Source of the DNA: Orthonyx spaldingii
Taxonomy: Eukaryota > Chordata > Aves > Passeriformes > Orthonychidae
Assembly: GCA_013397795.1 (NCBI GenBank)
Contig: VZTJ01004744.1
Location: forward strand, 19,905-83,904
Reading direction: 5' to 3'
DNA length: 64,000 bases
The position numbers and the translations under genes are program-made. Shown here one piece after another: positions 34,389-46,666 of this stretch. The number at the start of each line of letters is the position of its first letter. The first letter of the stretch is position 1. Below the pieces are notes generated by a model. The model did no database searches. It was given only the letters and a program-made list of their open reading frames with translations, and was not told the origin of the DNA.

Positions 34389-34533
34389 AGTCACAGAGTC
34401 ACAGGATCTTCTGAGTTGGAAGGGTATCACAAGGATCATCGAGTCCAGTTCTTAAATGAATGGTGCATGCAGGGATCAAACCCACAGCCTTGGTGTTATC
34501 AGCACCATGCTCTGACCAACTGAGCTCATCCCA
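34389..34533 (-). mobile_element. tRNA-Ile/CR1 chimeric SINE (TguSINE1-like)
   Basis: Read on minus, the first part (34529 to 34469) is a decayed tRNA-Ile: GAGCTCAGTTGGTCAGAGCA, TGGTGCTGATAACACCAAGG, then GGGTTTGATCCC. This includes both box A and box B of the internal RNA polymerase III promoter. The second part is a CR1-like tail: GGACTCGATGATCCTTGTG, CCTTCCAACTCAGAAGATCC. A tRNA-Ile head joined to a CR1 tail is the design of the songbird SINE first described from zebra finch, which borrows CR1 machinery. About 9 of 57 head positions differ from tRNA-Ile, so the copy is old and is not a tRNA gene. Confidence 0.88.
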
Positions 34534-37500
34534 GACTTATTCCCACCGCTGAGCCAAATTCCAGCTACTTCTGGAAGTACAGAAATAGCAGTAGAGCTAC
34601 TTAGGAAATATATCTCATGAACGCTTTTTTCTGCTTTTCTTCAGTTTTCCTGAGAAGCACCAGTGAGGAATTTTAAACTGAATATACTTGGACTCCTGCA
34701 CATGTTCAGTGCCACGTTTCCCATGCACTTCTGGGCAGTGCTCATCTCAACACTTTTGTTTGTAGCTGACTAGAGATTTACTGTTTACTGGGAATCTAAG
34801 AAGGAATAATTATTTTTGTAAAGAACAGCTAGATTTTAGTGAAAAGCAAATTTCTACTCAAACAGTGTAGATGCAAGGACCACTCTGTATCCAGGAAAAA
34901 AACAACTGGTAAGATAAACTTTCTTGATCTCTCTGATAAAGAAAACAGAGGGAGGGGAGCCATGTGCTGGCAAGTGCACAAACCAGGCTGTTTTATTGCA
35001 GAGAGGTAGTGAGGAAACACCAAACGTCAAAAGATGGTTGCAAGGCACAGCCAAGCCCAAAGATTCCCGAGAAACTTCACCAAACTTGTCAATCTGCATC
35101 ATGCAGAGAAGCAGAGAGACATCTCTGTGAAGCACAAAGGGGTACTGCCAGCCCTGTATGGCCAAACAAACAACAGCTTGGTTCTTTATGGCAAAGGAAA
35201 ATAAAATCAAATTCCAATGTAGATTAAATCTGTAGAAAATGGTGAAATCAGATTTGTCCAGACACACAGATGATATTTATATACATGTAGCCCTGCTTAG
35301 ACACACATCTCTCTTTGTGCACACACTTCATTCCGCAGATTAACTTTTCTTGGATTTCTCATAGTGTAGATCTTGTCTTTCATTGTGGCACCAACAGAGA
35401 GCTAGGCACAATGATGTGTCAGGAGTTTGTTCCCTGGCTATGGGAATGAAGCCATGAAATATCACACTTTCATATGAGACTGAAGCCTTAAATTTTTGCA
35501 AGTTATGAACTGCAACACCCAAGTTTGCAAACACAAAAACCACAGAGACATTCAGCTTGGTACATCCCCAAAATGAGGGACAGCTTCTGCAGAGCTTTGT
35601 GCTTTCCCAAACAACCTTTCAAGATTAGCTTTTTCCTTCCATCAGTCCTTGCTTCATTGTTATCTTTTCCAACTCCCATCCTGTCAGCTCCTGTAGCTTT
35701 TTCATAGACTACAGCTCCCTCCTGCCCCAGGAGTCCCACGATAGCTCATCTTTCTTCATTAACTCTGCCCATCTCTCAGTGTAATTCCCACTGGGAACTG
35801 AACATCATCTATGCAGTTATGACTTAATTCTGTTTTCACTTACACTTCTTGATGTTACAGAAGTCGCTCAGGTTCATTTGTGAGAGCAGAACAAAGCCAA
35901 CCACCGCATGCAAAAAGACATTTGTTTCGTAGGATTCTCCAGGACTGCTGAATCCCAGCTGTGCTTGCCAGTCCCAAACAAAATACCATGACCAATTATT
36001 GTGTCACAAGAGGAGCTGGTGAACCACCAGCACATCCCAGGCACAAAGCCGACAGCCCCTCTTTGAGGTTCCCACACCAGCTGCTAGCAGGGGTCTGCAG
36101 AAAAGCTCCAAACTCCTGTCCCAGCCTCAGCAAGCACAGTTCTCCCCATAATGTGCCAAACCTTCCATCCTTGCTATCTTCCAGAGACATCTGGGTGTGC
36201 CCAGATCAGGGAAGTGGCTACAGAGAAAGTTTTAAATTCTGAGAGATTTCATTTGGCTGTAAAGTGAGATGAAAGATTGAAGGGCTTCCGAGTCATTTCA
36301 GTGCTGCTAAGGAACACGGGTGGATTTGAGGGTTGGAGGTTGGTTTTGTACGGAACTGTCTCATAACCTGGGAATTCTTAGAGCTTTCTGGGAAAGGAAA
36401 TGCTGCTCAAAGCATCTACACAGGGAGATTCCTTTGGATTCCACTCCCTGCATGACAGACCTTAGAAATCATGGGAATTAGCAATGTGGACATGTCTTGC
36501 CTTCTGAAGCAATGGAAACCAGTTACAATGATGGATTTACTAATTCCCAACATGGCATTGCTAATCCAATTGTACCGCACCATGGCAGAACTGCAATAAA
36601 TTAGTGTAAGAATACACTGATATTGCCATAAAATAAACATTTTACTCGGGTAAACACAACTAATCAATTTTATAAACTATTTCATTACTGATTAATAGAG
36701 ACCTTCTCTAATGTGACACCATTTGATTAAGCATTAACCCTCTCTCTGGGGATACCCCAATGGCAGCTTGCAGGTAGCAGTATTTTTAATAATCTGGCAA
36801 ATTGTCTAAGCAGCAATACTGATGATATGTCAAAGATTAATTTCTTTTGCATTCACTGTACAAGTGCTGGATTGAAAGATAATTGCTTAATGTAATAATA
36901 GCTGGTTGTTTCTGTTAGTATTTTGATTTTCTCACTGTATTGCCAGTACCCATTCTCATTTCCAGTTCCCTGTAATAGTGATCAGTAAATGAAACAGTAG
37001 AGTTATTCCCACTTTCCTCCTCTGAATGAGTTCTCTGTTTGGCTGAATTGCAATACTAAAGGACATCAAGGAAGCTGGAGACAATGCTATTCAAATCTCA
37101 CCGGTTATGGAAAAATCAAATTAAAAAAATATAAATGAAGATTAAAAAAAAATTTAAAAGTCAAAATCACAGAATACTAAAGAGCTGACCTAAGTTTTGA
37201 GAAGTTGTACAACTGTTGCTCATGCAAGGAGTAAGAAAAGATTGTCACCACTTGAAAAAAAACAACTCTACTCACCTATTTTAGTGCCTAGGTATGGATC
37301 TGAATCTTTAAGTGCTCTATAAAGTTTTGTTTTGGTGCAAAACCCTCTGTGGGTTGGTTGCAGTCATCAATGACCTCGATCACCTTTCTGGGTCTGCTCC
37401 CATATTTTCTAATCTAAAGTCGCAGGCCTTGCTGGTCTCTAGAAGAGGGAACTGGACAGACCTGAAGCACGAAGTGCCACTCACATGTTCACAAAACTCA

Positions 37501-37660
37501 TGATGCCAGTGCTCAGCAAAAAGTGCCCAGCTGAAGAGAGAAGGTTGCAGGGACAGCGTGGAGCAGTGATCTGATGGGTGGGGGTGTAACACTGGCCTAG
37601 AAAGAGCACTGGACCAGCTCCAAAAGTCACAACACAGAGCGTGAGGCCACCCAGAATGAC
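34534..37660. other. Unique noncoding; candidate conserved stretch 36640-36980
   Basis: No gene is recognised. Bases 36640-36980 are AT-rich and repeat-free, with repeated GATTAA/TAAT cores and TGTCAAAGATTAATTTC. They resemble vertebrate developmental noncoding elements in composition. This is an impression, not a measured conservation. Confidence 0.3.
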
Positions 37661-37666
37661 AGTGAC
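37661..37666 (+). repeat. Left target-site duplication AGTGAC
   Basis: AGTGAC directly precedes the TG of the solo LTR at 37667 and is repeated exactly at 37996-38001. A 6-bp duplication is typical of alpha- and betaretrovirus-like (class II) integrases. Confidence 0.85.
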
Positions 37667-37995
37667 TGTGGTAGTGTGCTGGCCACCAGGAACATCCTGG
37701 CCTGGCCTAGCCACTCACCGCTCTGCATTCCTCTTATCCCTCCCCTGTTCACCCAGGACTGGCCACATGTCACGGGCTCGTCATTTGTCTATTAGCTGGG
37801 CTCTCGCCCTGCCCACCAGGAGGAAAGGGATAAAAGAGGGAGGCGAGAGGGGGGAGGGATCTGGCCACGTTTCCACTACTCATCTCGTGATCCGGCTCTT
37901 CCTTGCTGAGGGAAGAATAAAAGGACTCTGATAAACACAACTTGTACGTCTGTCTTTACCGGCTAGGAGCCCACTGAGGAAACAGGAGAGCAACA
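37667..37995 (+). mobile_element. Solo LTR with perfect 6-bp target duplication
   Basis: The 329-base LTR begins TGTGGTAGTG and ends GAGCAACA. The promoter element GATAAAAG is at 37829-37836 and AATAAA at 37916-37921, about 85 bases downstream, followed by a short U5. The flanks carry AGTGAC on both sides without a mismatch, so the edges are firm. The intact duplication and regular structure suggest a fairly recent insertion of a class II (ERVK-type) element, later reduced to a solo LTR by LTR-LTR recombination. Confidence 0.85.
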
Positions 37996-38001
37996 AGTGA
38001 C
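37996..38001 (+). repeat. Right target-site duplication AGTGAC
   Basis: This is the exact second copy of 37661-37666, directly following the CA end of the LTR. Confidence 0.85.
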
Positions 38002-41000
38002 AGTCCCACAGCATGGATCCTGGCCATGCCCAACGAGCTTCACTGAACTGGCAGACCTGCTTACCTCTCTGGAGGAAGAAAACCTTTGTTGCAGAAGACC
38101 TTCTGAGCCCCTCTCTCCTCCCAAGAAAAAGAACAGACTGAATGGGGATCAGGTAAGAATGCACATCACAACATCTGGATCAAAGGCAGGTGGTGTCAAA
38201 TGTTTGAGGCTGCCAATGAAGCAGATGCTGTCCTGGCAAAGTCACAGTAAGGAAACAGGGACAGGTCTCTGCAGAGGAAGCACATCCCAGGTGTCTTTCA
38301 GCTCACTGGCCAAGTGGACTTGCTCTGAATTCACAAGGTAAGCAGTTGCACCGAAACAGAGAACATCTCAATCGCTGTGATCCCAGTGTAGCCCTCAGCG
38401 TCACACTCAGTGTCACACAGGTTGGCAGACATGAACCTGCCTCTTTTCCACACTCAGCTGCTGGGACAGGATGGTGGCAATCTTACCCTAAGCCATTAAA
38501 TGCATTAGTGCAGTCTCCATAAATCCAGGATGAAACGCCATAAAACCCTCAGAAATGTCCTAAATATCTTGCCTTGAGCTTAGCTAACTGGATCAAAACT
38601 GAAGAAGCTTCTGCCAGGAGTAAACCCCAGTCAGTGAACAAGATTCTGCTGCAAATGAACTAATCTGAGTAGTTTTGTACTTGGCTTCATAGTCCGAGGA
38701 CAGAAAAGGCATGGGAAGAAACCTAACAAGAAATTCTTGACTACACCAGCCAGTTGGCTGCTCCAGCAGTTCCCAAACCAGTGAGGAGCTGGCTGGGATC
38801 TGCCAGGGCTGCTTTGGCTCATGCAATGGGCTGGACTGGAGCAGCCTCCAGCGCAGAAGGCTCTGTCTGCACAGCCTGCACAGGCTGCACTGCGCCTTCC
38901 AGCAATCCTGCAGCACAAAGGCATCAAACACAGGCAAACACAACATTCCTGGTGGGCATGGTCTTCTCCACAGTAATGGAAGCCCTGGGAACAGCAGTCC
39001 AAGATTGGCTATGACCACTGTAAGAAGTGTATGTTTGAAAGGTTGATTCAGTTGAAGGAACTAGAGCATGGGAATACTGCAGCAGTCCAGCACGGGACAG
39101 ACAAGGGACTGCTGCCTGTGCTGTGCCACTTCCTGCATCCTGACCAGGAGGAGCACAAGGAGGAAAGGAGACAGCACCTTAAGATGCTCTCCTGTCCCAT
39201 GTAGGTGAATTCCCTCTGCCAAAAAGCACCTGTGGAGTCACGCTGGGAAGTTCAGTGGAGGCAGAAGCTAATGCCAAGGAAAGGGGTTTGTTTCCTGGCA
39301 GCTCTAATATGCATGAGACTCATGTGAATACTGTTCCTGTCTGGATTATTTGCAGCCCTGAGTAGACTTGGCTGTCTTCCATCTAACACAAAGTTTCTGA
39401 ATAATTTGTTGTAAGACAAAGTAATTTCATAGCCTGCAGTGCTGCAGCAAGACTTTGCAAACCTGAATCAGCATTTGAGGGAAACTGTTATCAGGACAGA
39501 GGCAGTACATACCTACTTAGCAGCAAATAGTTCATGTAAGAACATTTTCTCCTACATCACAGATTTACAAATAAGTGTATTTTTTTACAATTTATATGAG
39601 CAAGAGTTAATGTTTTTCATTACCAAAACAATTTTTGATGCTGATAAAGTCAGATTAATTCACAGTGATTTCATAAATAATCACCATCAACAGTTTGAAT
39701 AATTTCACTGAATAAAAACCTCATCCTTCATAAATTCCTAGTATGTAATTATTATGCAAGTGGTGGGAGAAGTCCAATATCCATTGGAAGTGGTACTGTG
39801 CAAACAATGCAAGTGAATGGCTTGCTCTTTCAAAGAAAAATCAATAAATAATTTATTTCAAAACCACAAAAAAACCCTGGACTTTGGAGGAAAGCCATTT
39901 AACCAACACCAGCTGGAATGCCTCTGAGGTAGGGCAAAGCCATGGCCCTACCAGAGAGATTTCCAGCAAACTGCAATGCATGTGCTAGTGTAAATTATTA
40001 TAGAAGAATTAAAAATAGATCCCTTCTATCTGGTAGGAGATAGGAGAGTAAACTCTGGGAAATTTCTTGCCCAGAAAAAGGAATTTGGTCATGCAAACAA
40101 TTAGCAAACTGGGAAGGAAAGCACAGCAGCTTTCCTGGTCAGTTTGCTGATGTACGGTTTTGCCAAGGAAATTAAAATAAAGGACTTTGCTTGGAGAGAA
40201 TATTCATCTTTGTAACATGTCACTTGTGGCAATCCGGGACATAAAGAAGACCAAACATCTGTGTGCAGTATAATTGGAGAAAATGGCAGTAAAGGCAAAA
40301 GTAAGGGGTCATTTATTAATATAATTGTCTGAAAATGGATTTTCAGGTATAAAATGCTAAGTTGTGTGTTTTTAAATGTTCAGTTTCTGAAGTAATTTTC
40401 ACTTTTAACACAACCTCTAGTGATACAAGAAAAAGCTGGGAATGTGGATATTGATCTGTTTTCTGGGGAGTTTTTATCATAAGCCTCCAAGGAAAGGAAG
40501 TTTCTGTTCATTTCTGCTGCAGAACATCACCACCAAATTTTATATCTGCACAGATTGTGCAACTGGCATTAAAAAAGTTGCCTGAGAATGTCTTTGAAAC
40601 AGAAGAAACCAAACTGTTGTGCTTTGAACTCACGTTCATTTCGTAACTGGATAAGCAATAACTATCTGCCCATAAATAATGAAAGGCAATAACAGTGTCA
40701 ATGCTACTGGGAATAAACCTTTGGGAGCATTCACACAGGGAGCAGTGAAACCCCATTTAAAAGTTTCCACAAAAATGGAAAGAAAATATTGAGTTACTGC
40801 TAAGCCTCCATTCTGCCTAGACTTGTAAGAAACAGCTCTTTCCTTAGTCAAGAGTTAGCATTTAAAACAACCAAAGAAAACACATTAAAATAAGATTGCC
40901 AAATTTGATATGTTTTACCCTCTGTGCCTACCAACAAATGAAAAATGTATCAATACTTAAATATAAACTCAGTCATTTTATGAGGTCTTTTGGTATCAAG

Positions 41001-42855
41001 ACACATTAAGGAATCAAAGGAAAGTGGGGGACTTTTTTTGCTAAACGCCTGGCAACCTTCTGGCAGTGATTTTCTGTCACCAGTGATGAGGTACCATCCA
41101 CTGAGATCCCACTGAAGTTCAGTACAACACACTGAGTGACCAGTGCCCTGTTGTTTCCAGTGGACAAGGGTACAATAAAGTAAAGGGGAGATTGTCCACG
41201 TCATAGGCAATGAAGGCCTGCAATCTTTACACGCTGATACAGAAAACAAACTACCTATCAAGTGTGCTATTAAATATAAATGATATTCTAAGTGTAGACA
41301 ATGATTAGGTTTAGAGTTCATGAGGATCCTGTACTTTTAAGAGCCTTCCAACCATCCAAGTTAATCTAATTACTAACTTCATTGACATAAATCACACTAA
41401 TCAGAAACAGCATTTCTTTAAAAGCCAAAAAGATGAGAAATTACAGAAGATAAAGACTTTCTCTTGCTATGACCAACTAAAATTAGCAGCACTACAAAAT
41501 GATATCCATAAATTAAGGCAACTTTACCTTAGTGACAGAACAGTAGGATAAAGGATCTGCTGAACAGTGACCCATGTGTGCAAACTCTTGTTCACACTTA
41601 AATTCCTGTCTGCAGATGCAGAGTCATTTTTGGGGGAGGCAAGATCAAACACAGATAAATGCTTTCCATGACAGGGGCCATGTATTATTGACTTCTAGGA
41701 AATAGAGAGAGACATCCTAAAGAACTAATCTCCTTTGCATTCATATTTACAACCATTAGAATTGTAAATAAGGTCTCATTTATCAGGTTGTCTTACAGCA
41801 ATGTTGCTAATTTACTTGCTGTGCAACCTAGGTAACAGTGTCACTGAAGATCTTTCAAACACATTACATGGAGGCACCATTTTTCTCCTGGACAGGGTTT
41901 TTTGAATTCCCCTTCACCCTGAGAGTTGGGTGCTGAATGAGGTACAGAGGCTCTGTAGCCTCTCTCCCCACTCCACGGCTGGATGGCCAGAGCTTAGGGA
42001 CAGCTCTTGCAGGCACAGCCAACACTCAAGAAGCCAAGTTATGGTAAAGAGTTGTATGAGAAATGCCAGCAAGATGGGGCTTCTTCCTTCTCCTTCCCTC
42101 TTTTGGCCCAGGACCTGCATTTACATTCATGTGTTGTGCAAATTTTCTCAGAATAGATGTATCAGATTGCAGTAGGGCCACAAACGTGTGGAGTTTCTGC
42201 ATCATTGGCACCTGTGGTATTTAATGCTGAGACAACATCATCTGAAAAGGCACATTTCCCTGAAATGGAAACTCATACTTGATATGTCAAACAGAACCTT
42301 TTAATTGGCTGTAGCCTCCCGCTGCTGCATTTGTTAGTTTAACATCTCCATTCTACTGCCCGATAAAGAGGCCTCATTGAGAGGCAGAACAGGCCTCACT
42401 CCCAAGGCTGAGCAGTCAGCGGGTAAGTAGGATATTTTGGAAATATGTGATGACATCTAGAGAAATAGGGATGTTTTATCAGCCAGTGCCTATCTAATTC
42501 AAGGACAGAGATCAATATCAAGCTACTGTTGCCTCATCCATCTTCTGACTAAGCTGTTCTACCACCACATTCCCCCCTTCTCTCTTCCAGATAGATTTAA
42601 ACTTCTTTTTAGTCCTTACACAATGAAGACTACCTTTCGCACCAAGAGGCACATTTATTAGTTTATTAATAATGAGATTATTGCTTTTTCAAACTTGGTT
42701 TACTAGTTATATTGTAGGATGAAAACACCCTTCCCTGTACGGTGATCCTGGCAGCCAGGTATCTCTGATCCTCCAAAGGGGAAAGGGATGCTTGCTGCAA
42801 ACAGGACACAGGTGAGGTGCCTCAAGGCACACAGCCATGCTGTGCTTTAATAACT
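38002..42855. other. Unique noncoding sequence with one odd open frame
   Basis: No gene is assigned. A GC-rich patch at 38740-39220 contains an exon-like frame (listed separately). The remainder is AT-rich and shows no repeat hallmark. Confidence 0.4.
38977..39204 (+). CDS. Possible decayed exon or pseudogene piece, 75 codons
   Basis: A frame opens just after a pyrimidine-rich CTTCTCCACAG at 38963-38973 and stays open to a TAG ending at 39204. The peptide is hydrophilic: a CKKC pair (DHCKKCMFERL), then helix-like LIQLKELEHG, and a charged tail (HPDQEEHKEERRQHLKML). This composition is more protein-like than most frames here. The first in-frame ATG is at 39028, so as a free-standing gene it would be only about 58 codons. 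I recognise no family. It could be a terminal exon, a processed-pseudogene fragment or chance. Confidence 0.15.
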   Translation, partial: WKPWEQQSKIGYDHCKKCMFERLIQLKELEHGNTAAVQHGTDKGLLPVLCHFLHPDQEEHKEERRQHLKMLSCPM

Positions 42856-42860
42856 GGACA

Positions 42861-43480
42861 TCAGAGGATGTGTCCCAGTTTGGAGATGAAATTAGGAGGA
42901 AACTTCCCAAAAAAGGGGTCTCCCCTGCCAGAAATGCAGGCCCAGCAAGCAGGCCCCAGCCACCCTGCCCCCACACAGTTCAGAAAGGATTTCTTCGAGG
43001 AAAGTGAAAAAAAACCCCTGTTTATTTAAACAAACAGAGGGTGCTCTCAGGCACTGAAAAGAAAAGAATAATGTTAAATAATAAACCTTCTCTGCTGTGG
43101 AGAAAAGATGGTGAATTTACAGTCTCTGCTACACTCAGCCTCTCCTGAAATCCAGGCTGGACCGGACCAGGTGGGGGTCTCTCCAGCAGCTTCCTGCCAA
43201 CCGTCCCCCAAAGAGACTGGAGTTTGGATGGAAAAACAAGCCAAAAAAGTCCCAGAAAGAACAAAAGGAGCTGCTGAGGATTTGCTCTGCAGTCCCAAGG
43301 AGAGGAAAAAAAGTTCTCTCCCAGAAGCCGCACGGCCAGAGAAAAAGAATGTAAACAATACACAAAAACCATGCCAGCTTCTCTGGCTCAATTTAAAGGG
43401 AACAGAACTCATTTCTGGGCTTAGGCCGAGGACAGGGAATACACACCATAACAGATATAACATAAAATCACCCTAGCACA
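42861..43480 (-). mobile_element. Solo LTR, passerine ERV type, minus strand
   Basis: On minus it begins TGTGCTAGGGTGATTTTATG, and has AATAAA (complement of 43021-43026) followed by CAGGGG and a T run, then a U5-like segment (GTGTGGGGGCAGGGTGGC) to about 42861. GGACA occurs directly on both sides (42856-42860 and 43481-43485), a credible 5-bp target duplication. If that is right, the element ends in TGA and not in the usual CA, so the left edge may be off by a few bases. The GC-rich U3 with CCGTGCGGCTTCTGGGAGAG matches my memory of a common songbird LTR. Confidence 0.6.
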
Positions 43481-46400
43481 GGACATCATCCCAGGAAAGC
43501 AACCACAGTCAATTCCATTCTGCAGCAGCAGGTCCAGAGTGGCACACTTGAACCCCCAAACTGGTAAAAGACTTTCACAGGCTGCAAATGAGAACTTACA
43601 TGTTTCCATCTCATGCCAGGCTCAGCTCTGGGCATTCTGCACTACTGTAGAGAGTCTTTTGAGGAGAATTTTTTTCTGCCTCACCCAGCAGATTGGGCAG
43701 CTTCTCCAATCTCATCTAACCCCTGTTTTCTGCCCATTATCCTCATGCAAGTGTTGTGGGGGGGAGAAGGGAACAGGTGCTCTCCATTTCAGTATATGCA
43801 CAAGCAGAAAGTAACCTCTTCTCTGGAGGCACCTGGATCAATACAAAACCTCTCTGAGAGCACAAGCAATAAAGGCAGAAGAGTTAATTCCCTTGGATTT
43901 GGTTTCATACACTTTGGCTGGGACTTACACATAATAATAAGCAGAAGCATGGAAAAAACACAAAAAATCCGGAGTAAAAGCGAAGAAAGGGAAGAGCAAA
44001 TACTCACTGCTGGTGCAAAGAGGCTGAAAATTCTGAACGAATCAGCCAATTTCCAAATTATTATGGCTGTTCTGCTCAGAGAGCATTGAACTGCATCAAA
44101 GATACATAGGATTCCGTTATCGATTTCCTTTTTGAAGAAACACCAACACATGAAACATTAAGTTTTTACTCCCAAAGAGTACATTCTCTCTTTATATGTA
44201 TATATATATATATATATAAAGAAAACATACACACATCATAGGCATACACAGAGAGATTATATAGCAGGCTTGCAAACACAGGGCTGCAAAGGCAGGGCTT
44301 GTGCACCTTTAGGAAACCTTCACGGGATTTAATTTGATGTTTGCTCTCCTTGTCATGCTTCCAGAAGGACTCCACACACCCCTCAGCAGAGACCAATCCT
44401 GTTTCTACCCTTCACTTCCCTATAAACTACTACCAATAGACAACAGCTACAGCAATTAAAAAAGCTCAAAAGTTAACTCTCTGTCATGGCATATAGTCCC
44501 TGAGTCTTCCCATCTCCTTTAGTGTGCTACCAAGGTTTCCCATCAATGGCATCTCCTCTATCCTTTTTCCTAGAGCCAGACTCTATAGCTTCCCCAATTT
44601 TGCTGTCTCTTTCTCCATATGAAGAAGAGAAAGCATACACTTCCAACTTTTAGCATTATGGTCAAGCTATTCCTTGTTTGCTCTGAGTTGTAAATAGCTT
44701 GTACAGATCCAAAAACATCAATTTTGTCTTAGTTGATTACACATGAATCAAGCTCAATCAGTTCTCTCACATTACTGAACTTCAAGGTATTGATTGGTCT
44801 ATTTTATTATAAGCAAAAGTGCCACAAATCTGGTAAAAGTTGCCACAGGTATTATCAGTAATAATTCATTCTATGGTTTCCACCATTGTATTTTAAACCA
44901 CTTTCCCATTGCTGTTTCCTCTTGAGAAAAGGGGGAGAGTTGTTCTGTTAACTGAAAACTCCATCTCTAGCTCATGCTTAGCCTGTGTTATTTATTGGAC
45001 ATTTAGCTCAAGTAATTGAGTGCAAAAAGTGCTTTATAGAACCTTATTGCCACATGTGAAAGATAGTAGTGAAATCCCCATTGCTTTCAAGTGGAATTAA
45101 CCACTATTTGAATAATTTATGTCAGAGGGTACCATTTGTAAGGTACAGTAAATTGTGATATACACAAAGTTAATCAGCAGCCTGCAGCTCAAACAATGCT
45201 GTGAACTGAAATCCAATCACTGCAGAAATTGGAAACTAATTTCACAAAAATCTTGCTCAGGAAGCAGTATTTTGAAATTTTGCCTTATTGCCAAGGAATC
45301 ACTATCACTACTAGCCTTTACCTTTAGTTGTTGCAGTTCTAGGTTACTCTGAAAGCAGGTATATTCATGTAACACCAGGTATGGCTGCTCCTCACCTTCC
45401 TGCCTGCCTCCAGTGCAGACTCCCCTCAGAGTCCAGAGGCCTAGGAAAAGCATTCTTCTGGATAAAACACATCTCTTGCCACCACAGAGATGGGAATTGT
45501 AAATGCTGGTCTTGAAGAAGAACAAACTCTTTGAAGAAAACAGAGCTATTGGAGCAACCAAGCCCTGGCATCTCAATGTCTGTTTAAGATCAGCTACTAG
45601 CAGTAAGCAGTGTCAGCTGCATCGAAAAGAATTGGGAAAGTACCTAGGGGTTACAGGGACCTTCTTTCTGCTCCCAAAATACAAGCCTTAAGGATCTGAT
45701 TCATAAACAATCTGCCTTGGGGGCTTGTGGTGAAGAATGGGAAAAGGAAGGGAGGGAACAGCAGAACCAGCTGACAGCAGGCACAGATCGCAGCTCTCCT
45801 GGACTTCCTCAGAGCACAGGTAAAGCCTCGAATTCTTCAAGTGTGGAAAATATTCCTATATATGCAAGACTGAGGCACTGAGACATGGAAGTGAGCAGCA
45901 AGCATAACTGTGAAAAAGTAGAGATCAGTTCTGGGAGAACACCTATCTGGAGGAAACCTTCCTGCCACAGAGGAATCCCAAGGACAGCAGGAGGGACTTA
46001 TCCCAGAGCCATTCACCAGCCATGCTGCAAGTCCATGCACTTAGGGGAGGCAGTAGAACTCGAAAGGGTTGGCATGAAAGATCAAAGAGGCAAAATGCTG
46101 TTCTCAAGATCCAAAAGGACCGTTAATGTAGCTTTTGGAAGTAGGGCTGCATGTGTCATGCTGAGGGTAATCATAGGATAGACACAGGGCAGGCTGGTAA
46201 CAGCCTCAGCCTCCTCCTGGGCCTGAAGGAGAAGCATCTCTGTGGCACTGGGAATCTATAGTTCTGCCACCTGAGTCTGGAAAAGGCAAGGAGAAAAGGC
46301 AGCACCCAGTCATGGAGTTGGCTGCCTGCTTGTCCCAGGAGAAATCCTCTTCCACGCCTTGCAGAGGCTGGAGCCCAACATGGGCTGGTTGAGGGATGTG

Positions 46401-46660
46401 ACTGAAGGTGTCTTCAGAGCTTGCTGAAGGAGCAAAGGAGGACTGCAGGGAAGAGGACATGGGGAAGGAAAAAAGTATAGAAAAAGAGGAGGGAAAAGAA
46501 AGTGGTCCAGAAAGGTCAACATTGTTTAGAAAATTCTAAACTAGAAACATAAAGGTCCCAAACACTCTGCATTTCTTACATTATTTTTGCAATATACCAA
46601 GAGAGAGCACACTGGCCGGGTATCTTGGGGATGGTTTTTTTTATCCCATACCATTTTTAG
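43481..46660. other. Unique noncoding sequence, no gene seen
   Basis: The 158-codon frame at 43613-44089 has no recognisable domain. A TA microsatellite sits at 44193-44218. Bases 45720-46500 are more GC-rich but show no repeat hallmark. Confidence 0.45.
44193..44218 (+). repeat. (TA)n microsatellite
   Basis: About 13 TA units with one G substitution near the start. It is a simple repeat, probably length-variable. Confidence 0.95.
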
Positions 46661-46666
46661 GATTTT

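Noticed and set aside
34469..34529. Possible tRNA-Ile gene on minus
   Set aside because: It matches tRNA-Ile at only about 84 percent, is joined to a CR1 tail and is decayed in the stem regions. It is the head of a SINE.
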